64,000 bases of DNA from Trichopria drosophilae (lineage: Eukaryota > Arthropoda > Insecta > Hymenoptera > Diapriidae), in NCBI GenBank assembly GCA_030407085.1, contig CM059582.1:20565501-20629500 (forward strand), written 5' to 3'. The position numbers and the translations under genes were made by a program. Positions 11,640 to 25,352 of this stretch are shown here, in pieces (the stretch's first letter is position 1; each line of letters begins with the position of its first letter). The notes beneath the pieces are model-generated. The model made no database searches, was not told the DNA's origin, and saw only the letters and a program-made list of their open reading frames with translations.

Positions 11640-12170
11640 TCTCAGCTGTCGGGATTAATCGGTTAGAAGCAAATCTTACCATTCACTTTGCCGAAGGGCA
11701 AAGTACGTCCTTTTCCCGGCACCTGGGGAAACCCTTCGGTCGTGCACAGTCAGGTGAGATCATCGTTGAAGGCCCATTTAATTGGCGACCATTTGAAATG
11801 GATGGCACTCCTCACAGAAAACCCGAAACTTGAAAAACGTGGCGTACGATTTGATGTCGATGTCTTCTTCGAGAAGTCCGTCTTCTCACCACTTGCGTCT
11901 GGTACTTCCCAGGTCTCCTTGCCAATTCTTACTGCTCCTCGATCGCAATTTGGTTCCTGGGCCGCGAATTCTCTTATCTTTTCCCCCACGCATCTCTTTC
12001 TCCCTTTTCGATTGCGACACGTAGCTTTCTAATATGCCTATTCTATAATATACATCTCTTTTTCGGTCACCAATACGTACATTCGATACTCGTGTCAATA
12101 ACCCGCGACTCGCGAGAGGAGAGGGGTAATTAACTGTTTTTCGTTTCGAACATTCACACAAACTCCGTTT
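11640..12170. other. GC-balanced stretch with overlapping open frames
   Basis: Frames of 114 codons (11688-12032, +), 79 codons (11750-11989, -) and 91 codons (11886-12161, -) overlap. No recognisable domain or family is seen, and simultaneous opening on both strands argues for composition rather than coding. Copy 2 carries it at about 22683-23213 with intact frames, but the copies are too similar for this to be evidence of selection. Confidence 0.2.
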
Positions 12171-15100
12171 CGCACTTATACCTATTACAGTTACCTATCC
12201 ATAACTTTGATTACCTCTCACATTCATTTCAATATCCCCGTTCATAACACTTTACGTATTATGCTGCTGATAGGTAATATAGGTAACATAAAGATAACTT
12301 TGTTGCAACCATGAAGTAAGACAGAAGGAGACCGGACTACCGATCGAAAGGGCAAATGTACCGCCCTCACCATTCGGCATACAATTGAGTGGGAATCAGC
12401 TAAAAGGAGTAACACTAGGCTTTCATCACCATTTGCATTCTAACCCAACCCGGACCTCTGACACACACACATGTCCGCAAGCATGTGTATTTGTTTGTAT
12501 ATTCGGGACAGTCGAGACTCGATCGTTAATTAATTATTCATTTTTTGTTTTTATCGTTGTAGTGGCTGAGTTACTTCAGGCTGCAAAGTTTTGAAAAGTA
12601 CCTAGTTTGGACTATGGGTTTCTAGGTTATTTTCAGGCTATCTGATAATAATTAAATTTTCTTTGTAGGTTATGTTTCTATCTACAATTGGAGATTTTAT
12701 TTTGATTTTACTTTGCTCAAGATAAACGTACAAATTGCCACGGGCATATAATTTTGGACGATATATGCATTTGACAAAATAGTAACAGTTACATAATAAT
12801 GTAGATGTTAGACAATTACGGATTCCTTGACGTGCAAATATCGGTGAAGAAATGTATAATAAAACTCGTAATGATTATTAGAATACTTGTATTTTCTAAT
12901 CTCAAAACAACTAAACGAAGTGTCACTTTTATCAAAAATTCCAATAGAAAGCGTTTTTATATGATAGCTGAAGCAAACTTGGAATAATGATGAAAACAGA
13001 AATTAATTTTTTTATCCATGGAATGTACATTGATAAGCATCGACAACTTCGCACCGTTGTACGTAAACGCAAATTCCTTACACGCGTCCAGAAGGCATTC
13101 GTTTCCATGTTGCGCACCCTTCGTGCGTGCATTCTCTTCTTTTGAAATTACCTACTATTATTATACGCGCATTCCCGCAAATAAAAAAGTAACTAAACAC
13201 CAACGCCACGCGGACAGAACCTGCGATGCGTTACGCACAATAAGGACACACTGAAAAATAATGGCCCATTATGGTCGTTGCAAATCGCACAATTTCACCG
13301 GAAATTTCGTGTCGGTCTTATAGGCGCGCCACCGTCGGTCGCGTGTTCATCTCGGCGGAATCGGTGGCGATTCCCCTCGGCCGATTTTTGAGAAAAGAAG
13401 CGCCCCTTAACGCGATACCTATTGATCCTTTACGAAAGCCACGTCCGCGGCACAAATGAAGAGGCTGCCTGGAAATTGCATCCTGCCTTATATGTGCGTC
13501 CCGCAAGGTGGTTTCCTATATGTACGTAGGCTTTTCGGTGGTTTAGGCCCGCTCAATGACGCGCGCCTCGCATCAATGCCACCAGTCGAGGACAATCAGC
13601 GGAGCAGATGCGCCAAAAACCGAGGACGACACGGATCCTCGGCAAGTCCTGTCCAGAATTTGCCCAAGAGAGAACTGACTGGCGGAAAGCTGCACGGCCC
13701 ACGCGGACCCGCACGCCCCGGTACAATTGTGCCTGTACCGTGTTGCTCGAGCCGGCTCGTTTCAAGCGCAACCAGGCGCGAATAACGCACTCCGAGATGA
13801 GATGGGGTCGTTATTTTGATAGTGCTCTCTCCTTGGATGCTCGCTGAGGTGCATGCACCTCTGTGGATACTGCCTCGAAAGAGCGATCAAATTTGACATT
13901 TGAAATTTAATTTTCTCTTTGCGGCGGCAATAAGGGTTATGGTAGTTTTAACAACACCCAACGACATATTCACTACTTGATGAAATTTCAAGTATTAAAG
14001 CAGCAATATGTATTAACGCAAAATTTTCATTATTGGGGATACTTATTACTGGCTTAGTTGAATATGAACTACGATCAAACTGAACCTGCAGCAAAAAAAA
14101 AACTGTGTTTACACCCTGGTGAAGGCCCTAGCTAAAATATTTTTTAAATTCGATGGGAGATTTTATATTTATAATTTTTTTATTTGCAGTTCAATTCGAA
14201 CCACACTATGAACTACAAACAGAATGTAATTTTCGGTTTGATTGTCAGGGCAACTAAACTCGCCGAAATCAGATTCAGAAAATTTCATCAAATATTGGGT
14301 CAAACAACAAGTCCATTTACTCTGCTACAACAAAGGAAAAAATACAGAAACTTCTATAAGTTACAAAAAGACCTCAAGTATTCCCTTACATGCGTGGATT
14401 AAACGAGACCATCACAAAAAATGAAATAAAGATAACATCAGAATAGTCCATGAGCCTTTTAACACCAACCTAAGTAGAATTACAAAGATAAGTAAGAAAT
14501 CGGTAATAAAAGCATTATTGTATATCAAATCCCGTTCTCTCATTGTGATAAGATCTACATTGTGCAAAGTGGGAGATTATTGAAAACTAGGATCTAAGAA
14601 CATAAAATAGTATATTACGATACAAATGCGCGAAGTAGGTGATTTGCGCACGGGTGTAACTCATTATATGACCTAATGCTTGTAAAAGTGGTTCGAGTTT
14701 CACTCAAGGTATTTAGTTTTTTTTTTCTAACTCTCCGAATGTTATGCTAGTGAATTATGAAAGTTTTATTCTTACTTTAATCATTTTTTCCCTATTAAAA
14801 ATACAATTTTTAATTAAATTTAATGTGCACAACAAATTTCACATGTGTAACTTAAATTTAGTCCCATAGAATTGTCCAGAAAATTGATCCCTGCAACTGT
14901 ATGGAAAATTCAATGTAAAAAAATTCATTCTGAAAAATCCAAGGTAATATACAGTAGCCCTGATAGAAATTGGATCCAAATGTTGACCAGTTTTTTGCTA
15001 ATACACTTGTGTACTGGCGAGTTTGTGAGTAATAAAATATGACCAGATTTCCATACAAAATACAACAAAATCATGAATTGTATTTTGATACCTTCTGAAG

Positions 15101-18100
15101 ATAAATTCTGGATAGTTTCTGCTCTGTTTTTGCAAAAAAGTACTCTAACTTGGTAAAATTAGAATATTTAACACAAACTACCTAAACACTTTTTGTCCAG
15201 TTTATGACCATTTAAGTATTATTATCTAGCAGTTTTTACGATAACCTAAAAGTTGTCTAGACACTTTTTATACAATTTTTGTCCAGTTTTTATCCATTTT
15301 TTGTAGTTGCGGAGTAGATGTTTTTTCAGCATAACTATTAGGAAAAATATATTTTACATGATTTTTATATGCAACATGAGTACTTCGGTCATAAATCTTA
15401 ATACCGGTATAATTATCGTCATCATCATCATCACTGTTATTGTTATTATTGTCGTTAACATTTTCATCAATTATTTCATAGGAGTTTACATGCTCAGCAC
15501 GGACATATGGGTTTTCTTCATAATTTTCCTGAAATTCATCATATAATTTAATGCGCTTCTTTGGTCACTAGTGGCAGAAAACAACAATAATTTAAACGGA
15601 CTAAAAGGAGCGATCTTATCACTAAAGTCACAAAATGCGGATGAAACTGCGAATATTTGCAAGAAACTCATCATATATTGCCTTCTAATTTGAGGTACAA
15701 TTTTTCCAAGAACAGCGGACAAATATGCAATGCATCCAAATGATGAATTTTTATTTCAATTTAAAGTGTATTTAATTGGACTCTTTTAGATAAAAATATA
15801 AAAATTATGATTAGTAGTATCTAATTAGGTTAACAAGTGAGAAAACCTTGAATCACAAATTGTTCGTTTCTTAGTCTTTTATTACGTATTTATCTTTTCT
15901 TTTATTAAGTTGTTGACGTCTCTATAACTCATACTCTGCTCATCTACCTTACCAACAATTGATTTAGGAAATGTTCGATAAATTATTATTCCTGAATAAT
16001 CCCTGGCAGAAATTCCATCTGAATATTAGCCTGTTTTTAGCTAATAAACTATATACTGATCAGTTTTTAGGTAATAAATGTAGCCAGTTTTCTATACTAA
16101 ATGTAACAATTTCTTGGGTAGTGTTTAGATACATTTTTTATGTAAATTGTGGACAGTTTCGACTGTTTCTATACAGAATTACACCAAATATTTAACAAGA
16201 ATAACCTAATCGTTGTTTCTCGAGATTCTAGCCCATAATTTAGGTAATATTATAGAGATGTTTTTAAAGATAATCTAAATGTTGTTTGGGCAAATTTTAT
16301 GCAGTTTCTGTTTAGTTTTTATCCATATTTTTTACACTCATAAAAAAAAGTAGTTGAAATGACCATTTTTTTAGTATGCATCATAGTGTGAAATGAGGAC
16401 CAATAGTTTAACTATTGTTTCATGATTCAAAATGCTACTTGTCATAATAGACAAATACTCAACTATTTTGAAATAGTCATTTCAGAAAATTACTACCTTC
16501 ACTGAGAGAAATTGTATAAGAAATTGTCATAAAAAATATGGAAAGGAGTCAATATTTACTTTTTAAAAATATTTGTATATCACAGCATACGAAAAGTCTA
16601 CTTCTCCCTTCGTTCTTTGTTTCAGATAAAGAAGGAAACAAAGAGAAAAACAAAAAATCAAAACTGCGCTAAGTTTGTGAATGTCATACTCTAGCCAGTT
16701 AAAAAATGTATTATACAATGCCATTATACATACAAATTTCAATGTCGTGTTAACTAGTCTATAGATCCACGTGCATATACGACATGCATTCTGCATTATC
16801 ATATCTTGACGGTCGGTTCTTCATAATGACCACATGAAAATGCACTTCAATAACGGGAGCCACGGACTCGAAGAAAAAGAGCTGCGGACGCCGCGTCGCC
16901 ACCTGGCGGCATCAAAACACACGGAGTGTGGCAGTCTTTACTATGGATTTATAGAAAATACAAACTTTAACTATGAATAATAGTAAATATAAAAATTTAC
17001 TACGAGATATAGCGTGAAATGAGGACTACACTAGATTATAGTTATTTTAACTATATTTGTCGCATTTATTAAAATCAATCGACATAGTTAATTTTTTTAA
17101 TTATAGTAAAATCGACTATGAAAGTGGTAAATTTAACTATTTTTCACGGTAGTTTTAACTACATTTTTCCAACTATGTGAGTCAATTTAACTATGGATTT
17201 TGTTCTCAGTGTAGTTGAACTTTGTTAAGTATAAATATTATAAGGAAAAACATATTTTGCACGATTTTATATTGAATTCGAGTACTTACTTTATCAATTT
17301 TAATATGAGTGTAACCATAATCATGATCTTCATCGCCGACGTTGTCACGGTCGTCAGTTTTCAGAAACTAATAATAATAATAATAGTAATTTGGTCTTTA
17401 TTGACTCATACATAAATTCACCCAAGTCAAAGGGCGAATGACTGTTTTACAGACTGACTCGCTCATCTTCTTGGAAGTGTTTGGTAATATTATGAATGTG
17501 ATGCCTTATTAAGTTTTGCTGATTTGAGAGAACGTTGGTGTCTTAACTGCAATGATTAAACAATACAAAAAATAACTATTTTGTCAAAAGAATAACGTTG
17601 AAATTTGAATAATGGTAGTTCAGAAGAATAATTCAACTTTCAAAAATAATGAACGTGAATGACATTTTCGTCGGAAAGATTTTGCAATCGTCAATACGTC
17701 GCCGACCGAAATGTTTAGTCAAGGAGAGTAACGCGGAGCAAGCCGCAAAGTCCCTTCCGAAGCGTGAATCGGTTCTCTCTGCCGGCATCTCGAGCATATA
17801 ATGCCTGAAATTCTGTAACGCTGCTAACCGCGGGCGTGTACAAGGTATATAGATTTTAGTCGTCGACCTTCTGCCAACGTAGCTCCAGCATCGTCTATAT
17901 CTTTATCCATGGCAGCTTTTCACGCCCTGACGAACTTATTCCAAAGGACGACGAGAGCAGCAGACTCGGAGAATTCGCTCTCAGCCAATAGGATCCCCTT
18001 GATCGGTTGTACCAAAATATTGTGGTTGCCAGCCCATTGTATGACCCGAACACTTTGCCTTTTCAGAAATATAATATACAGCCATTACACGCCGCCGCAT

Positions 18101-18957
18101 CCTGCATCCGTTTCGATCGCTTCGGAGCGCTTTTCGGTTATTCAATTCAATCGATACCCATGTGTACAGTTCTGAAGAAAGAAGACGATCTTAAACGATG
18201 TTTTGTATCCCTGCATAGTTTATCTTATTCGCGCTTCATGGATGAAGAAGAATGCCTTTAACTCTTTTACTGATGTCAGCGAAGCGATCGGATTTATTGT
18301 ATTGAATGGGGAAAAGTTGAAGACAACTGTGGTGTAAGTATTATTTTATTAAAAATGAACCCCCCTTCCAGTTTTCTTGTTAAAATTATTTGTAAATAAC
18401 CAAATTAAAGTTTACCACATCACTGGCCATTCGTAAATGATAGCTTTGTAGGCTAGGTTGGAAATTAAGGATTCCGTTATATAATAAGTGTCGTCTAGTT
18501 AAATATATTTCTTTCCTAGATATATCTTATTGTCTAGATAACAGTAAATATTCATTGGATGTTCGAAATTAATACAACATATAGATAGAATATTTTGAAA
18601 CATACATACTTAAATGTATATTTATTCGTGTATATTCGATGAACAATTCCCGCGCGGAGGTGAGCTCCAAATATTACCCATTTCTAAACCAATGAATTTA
18701 AAATTATTCTACAATATATCATAACGATCTGTAAAATTTAAAAATTATGTGTAATTTTTCGGCCAACATTTAATGAAATTTATCGTTTTCACAATCCCGC
18801 GTGAACAAGATATATTACTACATGTAGACGGAGAAAAATTTAAGACAGAATTCGTATGATAGGAGACAACTGCTATACGAAAGCAAGAGATCTGTTTTAT
18901 ATTGGCTTTCCGCACTGTGTTTCTCTTATTGTTAGTTTGATGCGACTGTCGTCTTAA

Positions 18958-19502
18958 GGAGGTAGTCGTGCGACAGTACCCGTCAAAAGTCTAACCCACA
19001 TAAATCCACAGACGCCGCTTTGTTTCTTCAGTGCGCGTAATGAACGTTTTTGGGGGAGAGTGTACTTGATGGACGCCTGTTACACACTAATTTCTCAAGG
19101 AATCGTGTCTGTGTACACCAACATCAGCAAAATTTCGAAACGGCAACCTCGCATTTTACGTTCACGAAATAATTTCGCTGTCTATTTATTAATATTATTA
19201 CAAAACTGTACCGCTAGGGTTCTTCAATTTTTTTTACAATGTTCTTTAATATATTTTACACAACATATTAGTTTTTTATAAAAACGGTAAATACCGTTTT
19301 TCTGTAAATAATTAATATGTCATGTCGGCAAAGGCTTAGTATGGGGAACACGTGTTAAAAAGTGAAACTTTGAGGACGATTATCTCCATTATCGTACGGA
19401 CAGGCTTTCTGAAATTTTAACCACGTATTGATATCAACGTCATTAGCGATTGGTGAAAAAATGAAAGACTTCGTAAAAAAATCGTTTCACGCGACTACCT
19501 CC
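18958..19502. mobile_element. TTAA-flanked miniature element, copy-2 counterpart
   Basis: This is the same element as at 7912-8455, duplicated as part of the 11-kb unit, with TTAA at 18954-18957 and 19503-19506. It differs by two substitutions near 18993 and 19017 and one extra T near 19050. It moved here by segmental duplication, not by a new insertion. Confidence 0.65.
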
Positions 19503-21269
19503 TTAATGTTTACATGCGGCAGTACTCTCACTATTCCCAATGGCCCTGGAGTAATATTTATATTATGATTTGGAACAATAGTTCGATTCCAATCCGAGCC
19601 ACTGTTGTCTCTAACATTTGGCGCTACTTTACTACAGTAGGCAATACCGGTGTTCTCTTAAACTTCTCTCAGTGTAGGTCATTTTCATGGCTTTTTTTAG
19701 ACGAAACTACTAACCTTTTCTATACAATCATTATATTATTTTAAAATACGCATACATTGAACACCTCTCAGCAATATGTTTATTGAAAAACGTTACATAG
19801 TTGAGTTACTAATAGTCGTACAAAAATTTGCATTTTATTTTTACGTTTTACGGTGACCAACATTGTGGCGAACTAGATCATCTGAAACAAACAATATCGA
19901 TGATTAGTTAACAGTTTAAACTGGTGTTTGATCAAAGGATTAAAGAAAATATGCAATTTTCCTAAAATGGCGAACAGTCAATGGTAATGGTCCATTTTAT
20001 GTTAAAAAAACGACCACTTTTTACGGAAAAAAGTAGGAAGACTAAATATTACGTTTTTACGTATCGAACAAGCCTGTGAAGTTTCAAAAAAGATTGGTTC
20101 AATAGTTTTCGGGTAATTTTGACCGACTAAAAAAATGACAGTTTGAGGTTTAAAGTTTCAATTTCAGATGGTTAAGAAACTTTTACTGAGAAAATATAAA
20201 TTTTCATAGACTCTTGTATATTTTCTTCATATTATAAAACTTTTCATCATGTTCATCGTGGACTGGAAAAATTGACTACCTACGATGTTGCAAAAACACA
20301 CAGTGTAGCAAATTTCCTATTCGCAACGTTTTTGAAGCTGGTTGGACTTTTCAATTTTAATTCTGATAACTCAGTATTATTACAGAAATTTTATCACTGG
20401 TATTTATCGTGGCACGTAAATTTCATATCCATTTTACAATATATTCGTCTAGAAAATTAGTTCATCCAAAAAGATGTTCGAATATCCATTAAAAATATAT
20501 ATTTCTTTGAAAAAAATCCCCACGGTTCAGAGACATCTACAGTCATGTCACTGAAACTCATAGAAAAGCAAGCCGAGTTGATGGGAAAGTAGGATGGTTC
20601 TGTCGGTAACTTCTACTTTAGTACACTCACCATGTAAATTGTTCGATCCAAAGACCTTCATTCGTATTTATTAATGTTTTTCAGTGTTTTAGTACTTGGA
20701 GTTTTCAAAATTATATCATAATGTTGACTATACTCGCTGAAATTCGAAGTTATTACTTTGTTCGTAGTACGTCATATTTCATAAAATGATGATAATCGCA
20801 TACAATAAGAATATATAATATATTTTAAAATATATTGCATTAATTGACTTTCTACTAGTTCACATTTTCTCCCAGACACGTTTGTACCTCCTTATCTTAA
20901 CGATTTTGTTAAAAGCGTAATATTTATTTTACTATGCTGAGCTTGTGTTTTACAAATGAATACTGTGGTGATGATGTAAACATATTACATATAGTTTTAA
21001 CAACATAGCATCATTAATGGATCATTTAATTTTGTCAATAATTTAGAGCACTTAATGCTCACTATGTTGTCAGCAAAATTACGTCAATGGAGAAAAAACA
21101 TATGCGTTATCATTTGCTTAACATATTCATAAGCAACATAACAGCATCAAATATTGACATTAGATGCTGTGTTTTATATGGTCATACTGAAAACAAACTT
21201 TCCCGCAAATAAATGAATGTCAAGTGCATAGTCTGCGTTATGGGTTCAGCGATGTGGATGGTATGGTTG

Positions 21270-21803
21270 CCCTGGAAAAAATGAAGCGTTACGCGTGCGT
21301 AAAAATGTACAAATTCACGCTTATGATATACGCTTAACACATTCCTTAGCTCTCTCACAAAAAATCGAATACAGTGGCCCTCCCATTATTTTAACTTTTC
21401 GAGTCAAGGAAGATGGCGGCTTCTTCCATTATTTTACCGCTTCCCCTTATCCTCACCACTGGCAGTGTGAGAGAATAAAAACAGAGAGAGGAGATATAGT
21501 GGCGTCCTTCTTCACCTATATGCGCAAGCGCAAACAGCAGTCCGCACTCTTTTGAATACTTTCAAATGGCGAATGGTGGGGGAACTCACGAGGGGAAGAA
21601 GTTAACATAAGGGACGAAAAAAAGTTAAAATAAAGGACACAGTTAAAATAAGGGGAGGGCCACTGTAGTCGTTAAGCATACGTTAAGCATTTTTCTGTCG
21701 AAATTCACTCTTTGTTAACTCTTTTGGCACGCTTTTCTAACCCTTTCACACTCCTTTGACACTCTTACTGTCACTCTTAAGTAACGCCCCATTTTTACCA
21801 GGG
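21270..21803. mobile_element. CCCTGG-ended element with nested MITE, copy-2 counterpart
   Basis: This is the copy-2 equivalent of 10224-10757. The nested TA-flanked MITE occupies 21372-21665. At least two substitutions separate it from copy 1 (near 21507 and 21676). The same nesting shows that both insertions predate the 11-kb duplication. Confidence 0.65.
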
Positions 21804-23751
21804 TGGTATCATGCGAAGGTGAGATGTGAACACTACTGATGTATAAGGCAACAATACTAAGATGAAAATTGAAGGAAAGATAAAAAAGTATAAATAGGGT
21901 ATGTCGTCATCGCATTTATGGTGTAAAAACATTTGAAACTCAACGACTTAATGTTTTCTACATTTTCATGCAATTTTGGCATTAAAAAATTTCAGCATTT
22001 TCATAGCAATGCGTGAAGATATAGAATTATATCCCCAATTTATTATATCCCAAATATTATATTCCCAAAGGCATGTAGCTCACTTTGCTCTTAATTTGCC
22101 TCTTCAATGCGTTTTCGGCATTATGGCAGCATACTCATATTGTTCTATCTGTCAGATACAGTACTGGCGATGCTACGTTGTATGGCAAGCATCCTTACAT
22201 TAGGGGCCATGCTATGTCAGTCCCGCACAGCACAACTTTGCACAATGCATATTTGGAACGTACCTATTGTATATTTGATATGTAATATTCCGAAGGATTC
22301 CCAAATGGAATATTATCAACACATAATTTAAAAACAATTAAATTCGCTAAATTAATTACAATTATTATTTTGTCACTTTTGATTAAATCGCGCACGCAAT
22401 GGAGAAAGAGGCGCAGGGTTACGATAAAAACCTGGCGAGCCGTTGGAGATGACCGCGACGAACACAAAATGGCCGCCCTCAGGAACACTTCCAACATGTG
22501 GTGACGATTCTCATGTTCCAAAGAATTCCCCAGTGAACCGTTGATGATGACCACGACGAAAACAAAATGGCCGCCCTCAGGAAGGCTTTCAACACGTGAT
22601 GATGAGGATAGATGGCTGGAACTCGTGGCGTCCGGGTTTTGTTCAAAGACGAAAAGAATTAGGCATTAAGAGTTCTGATTGATCTCAGCTGTCGGGATTA
22701 ATCGGTTAGAAGCAAATCTTACCATTCACTTTGCCGAAGGGCAAAGTACGTCCTTTTCCCGGCACCTGGGGAAACCCTTCGGTCGTGCACAGTCAGGTGA
22801 GATCATCGTTGAAGGCCCATTTAATTGGCGACCATTTGAAATGGATGGCACTCCTCACAGAAAACCCGAAACTTGAAAAACGTGGCGTACGATTTGATGT
22901 CGATGTCTTCTTCGAGAAGTCCGTCTTCTCACCACTTGCGTCTGGTACTTCCCAGGTCTCCTTGCCAATTCTTACTGCTCCTCGATCGCAATTTGGTTCC
23001 TGGGCCGCGAATTCTCTGATCTTTTCCCCCACGCATCTCTTTCTCCCTTTTCGATTGCGACACGTAGCTTTCTAATATGCCTATTCTATAATATACATCT
23101 CTTTTTCGGTCACCAATACGTACATTCGATACTCGTGTCAATAACCCGCGACTCGCGAGAGGAGAGGGGTAATTAACTGTTTTTCGTTTCGAACATTCAC
23201 ACAAACTCCGTTTCGCACTTATACCTATTACAGTTACCTATCCATAACTTTGATTACCTCTCACATTCATTTCAATATCCCCGTTCATAACACTTTACGT
23301 ATTATGCTGCTGATAGGTAATATAGGTAACATAAAGATAACTTTGTTGCAACCATGAAGTAAGACAGAAGGAGACCGGACTACCGATCGAAAGGGCAAAT
23401 GTACCGCCCTCACCATTCGGCATACAATTGAGTGGGAATCAGCTAAAAGGAGTAACACTAGGCTTTCATCACCATTTGCATTCTAACCCAACCCGGACCT
23501 CTGACACACACACATGTCCGCAAGCATGTGTATTTGTTTGTATATTCGGGACAGTCGAGACTCGATCGTTAATTAATTATTCATTTTTTGTTTTTATCGT
23601 TGTAGTGGCTGAGTTACTTCAGGCTGCAAAGTTTTGAAAAGTACCTAGTTTGGACTATGGGTTTCTAGGTTATTTTCAGGCTATCTGATAATAATTAAAT
23701 TTTCTTTGTAGGTTATGTTTCTATCTACAATTGGAGATTTTATTTTGATTT

Positions 23752-24844
23752 GTTCCTGGTAAACATACAGTAATCATATCTATCATTAGGCTAATGTCCC
23801 GCTTTGGAGGGTCTAATAAATGATAGCTTAGTACAGCTCGTACAATATCATGCAGTTAGGACTAACCATGACTTTCTGTTAGATTTTAGACCTTATAATC
23901 CAACGGCGTTTCACTAAGCATTTAGTTGTATGAAAACTTACACTGCGAGGTTTGAAGAAGTTTCTTTTTCCTGACACATTTTTCCCTGTGCAGTTGCGTA
24001 CTTGGTGCGGACAGAAACATAAATTTTGCAGCATATTCCGGCGCCTTTTAGGAAATTCTTAGGATACTATACCAGCCCTAACGTGCAAACTGACTACTGT
24101 ATTATAATCTTACATCATGATGACTGATATTTCGTCCCGGACCCGCGGACTTAAAGTAGGGCTGTTATATGAGCGGGTGTTGCCCCATACACTAATCACA
24201 ACTGTTGGATATATGTAAAATTTTAATACATAAGCATTAAGGTCACGTGCGCTTATCTCTAATGACACCATGTAGCAGTCATCCGGGATCCATGGTAGCC
24301 ACCTTGGCACCCTTACCAACGCATCACGCACCATTCGAACTACCCTCGAAGGAATTACTTGCGAGACAATACATATCCATATCCACTCACAATGTTATCT
24401 CTAGAAGAGATGAGAGCCAGCTCGTAGCTTTCTAGCTGCTACGTGCTCACAAGGACTTGCGTCCGGTGTGCCTCTCTGCACTACCGGCTGGAAGGCACGG
24501 TCCAAAGACAGGAAAAGAAGGATAGTAGTATGGATATATTTTCATAGAGGCTTCAATTTTGGGTCAGAAAGGATGGACCGCACACAATGCGGCGAGACAG
24601 GGCCTGAATTTGTCTAGGGTCTCAACGTTCAGGCTACTCCCATTCTCGTCTTACAAAGTTGTACATAAATAACCTATACACAGGTCACACTCAAAAGCCA
24701 TTCCATGATAATTTCGAAAGCTGTGTATAGTACCCAATACGAAATTTGTAATCTTTTTTTTTTATATAATACACAATACACTATGTACTCTGATTGAAAT
24801 TATTCAACATTTGGTTGAAAACATATGTCTATACATAAACAAAG
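23752..24844. other. Intergenic, nothing recognised
   Basis: This is non-duplicated sequence after the right boundary of the 11-kb repeat. It contains short frames around 24110-24435 on both strands but no family, splice structure or repeat that I can name. Confidence 0.35.
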
Positions 24845-25352
24845 ATGGCGGCGACGACCTGTAGATCTTCTATCAGCGGTTTCCCTCGCAATGAGTGGCA
24901 AGAAAGAGGACCACTTTTATCGTCCGGTGATAGGTCTCCTTCTGGTGATCGGTGAGTTACCTAACCTATAACATAACCTTAATGTTCATTCGGAATTCGA
25001 TTATTTTAGATACAAAAACAGGTTCGACTGTGGTAAAAATGGGAGCGTTGCAAGAGTGACCGTAAGAGTTCCAAAGGAGTTTGAAAAGCGTTACATCCGC
25101 TTCAAGAAAAATGCCACAAGAGTTAACAAAGCGAATTTGGACAAAAAACGCTTAAAGTATTCTTCGATTTTTACCAGGGAACATAAAGAGTTTGAAGAGC
25201 GGGGACAATTTGAACCCGCCAACTTCCAGGCATTCCTGTCAAAAATGAAGCGTACAATAAAGCATTCGGTAACAGTACAAGAAACGTTTTTACGAAATTG
25301 TACGCTTAATGGAGCGAATCGCACGCTTAGAACAATTTTAAATGACACTTGA
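24845..25352 (+). CDS. Candidate two-exon gene, hypothetical protein with MITE-derived second exon
   Basis: Exon 1 (24845-24951) starts ATGGCGGCGACG after AACAAAG and reads MAATTCRSSISG... It ends at a clean donor CG|GTGAGT. A 58-nt intron ends in TTATTTTAG, and exon 2 (25010-25352) continues in frame to TGA, giving 149 residues. The start context, donor, acceptor and frame agree, and the intron length is like those of DDX10 downstream. The product is basic, has no signal peptide or membrane segment, and is not a family I recognise. The first half of exon 2 (25031-25181) matches the CCCTGG-ended miniature element at 10224-10757 in reverse, so the exon would be transposon-derived. It could also be a chance open frame within a repeat. 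Confidence 0.35.
25031..25181 (-). mobile_element. CCCTGG-ended miniature element, reverse copy
   Basis: The sequence from GTGGTAAAAATGGGAGCG to TTTTTACCAGGG matches the reverse complement of the right half of the 10224-10757 element, including AAAGGAGT, AAGAGTTAACAAAG and GAATTT-GACA blocks. Its inverted ends are preserved apart from a changed first base group. It overlaps exon 2 of the candidate gene. Confidence 0.5.

Larger units (their letters stand above)
1669..12708. repeat. 11.04-kb direct tandem duplication, copy 1
   Basis: The segment starting ACTTTGCTCAAG at 1669 recurs from 12710 to 23751 in the same orientation. By eye the copies differ at roughly twenty sites, mostly single substitutions plus small indels (5 nt in a T run at 3676-3680, 1 nt near 8003, 1 nt near 9365, about 3 nt near 11320). 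The unit contains TTAA- and TA-type miniature elements, a CpG-rich stretch at about 2230-2810 and several short reading frames without recognisable homology. It has no identifiable gene. It is either a recent segmental duplication or two haplotypes joined in the assembly. Confidence 0.95.
12710..23751. repeat. 11.04-kb direct tandem duplication, copy 2
   Basis: This is the second copy, joined head-to-tail to copy 1. Copy 1 ends ...TTTTGATTT at 12708, one extra T sits at 12709, and copy 2 begins ACTTTGC at 12710. Copy 2 ends with the same TTTTGATTT at 23751 and then continues into unrelated sequence (GTTCCTGG). The offset from copy 1 drifts from 11041 to 11047 and back to 11043 because of the small indels. 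All internal features of copy 1 recur, including both nested miniature elements. Confidence 0.95.

Noticed and set aside
11688..12032. 114-codon frame, kept intact in copy 2
   Set aside because: The copies are too similar for conservation to mean selection, and two antisense frames overlap it.
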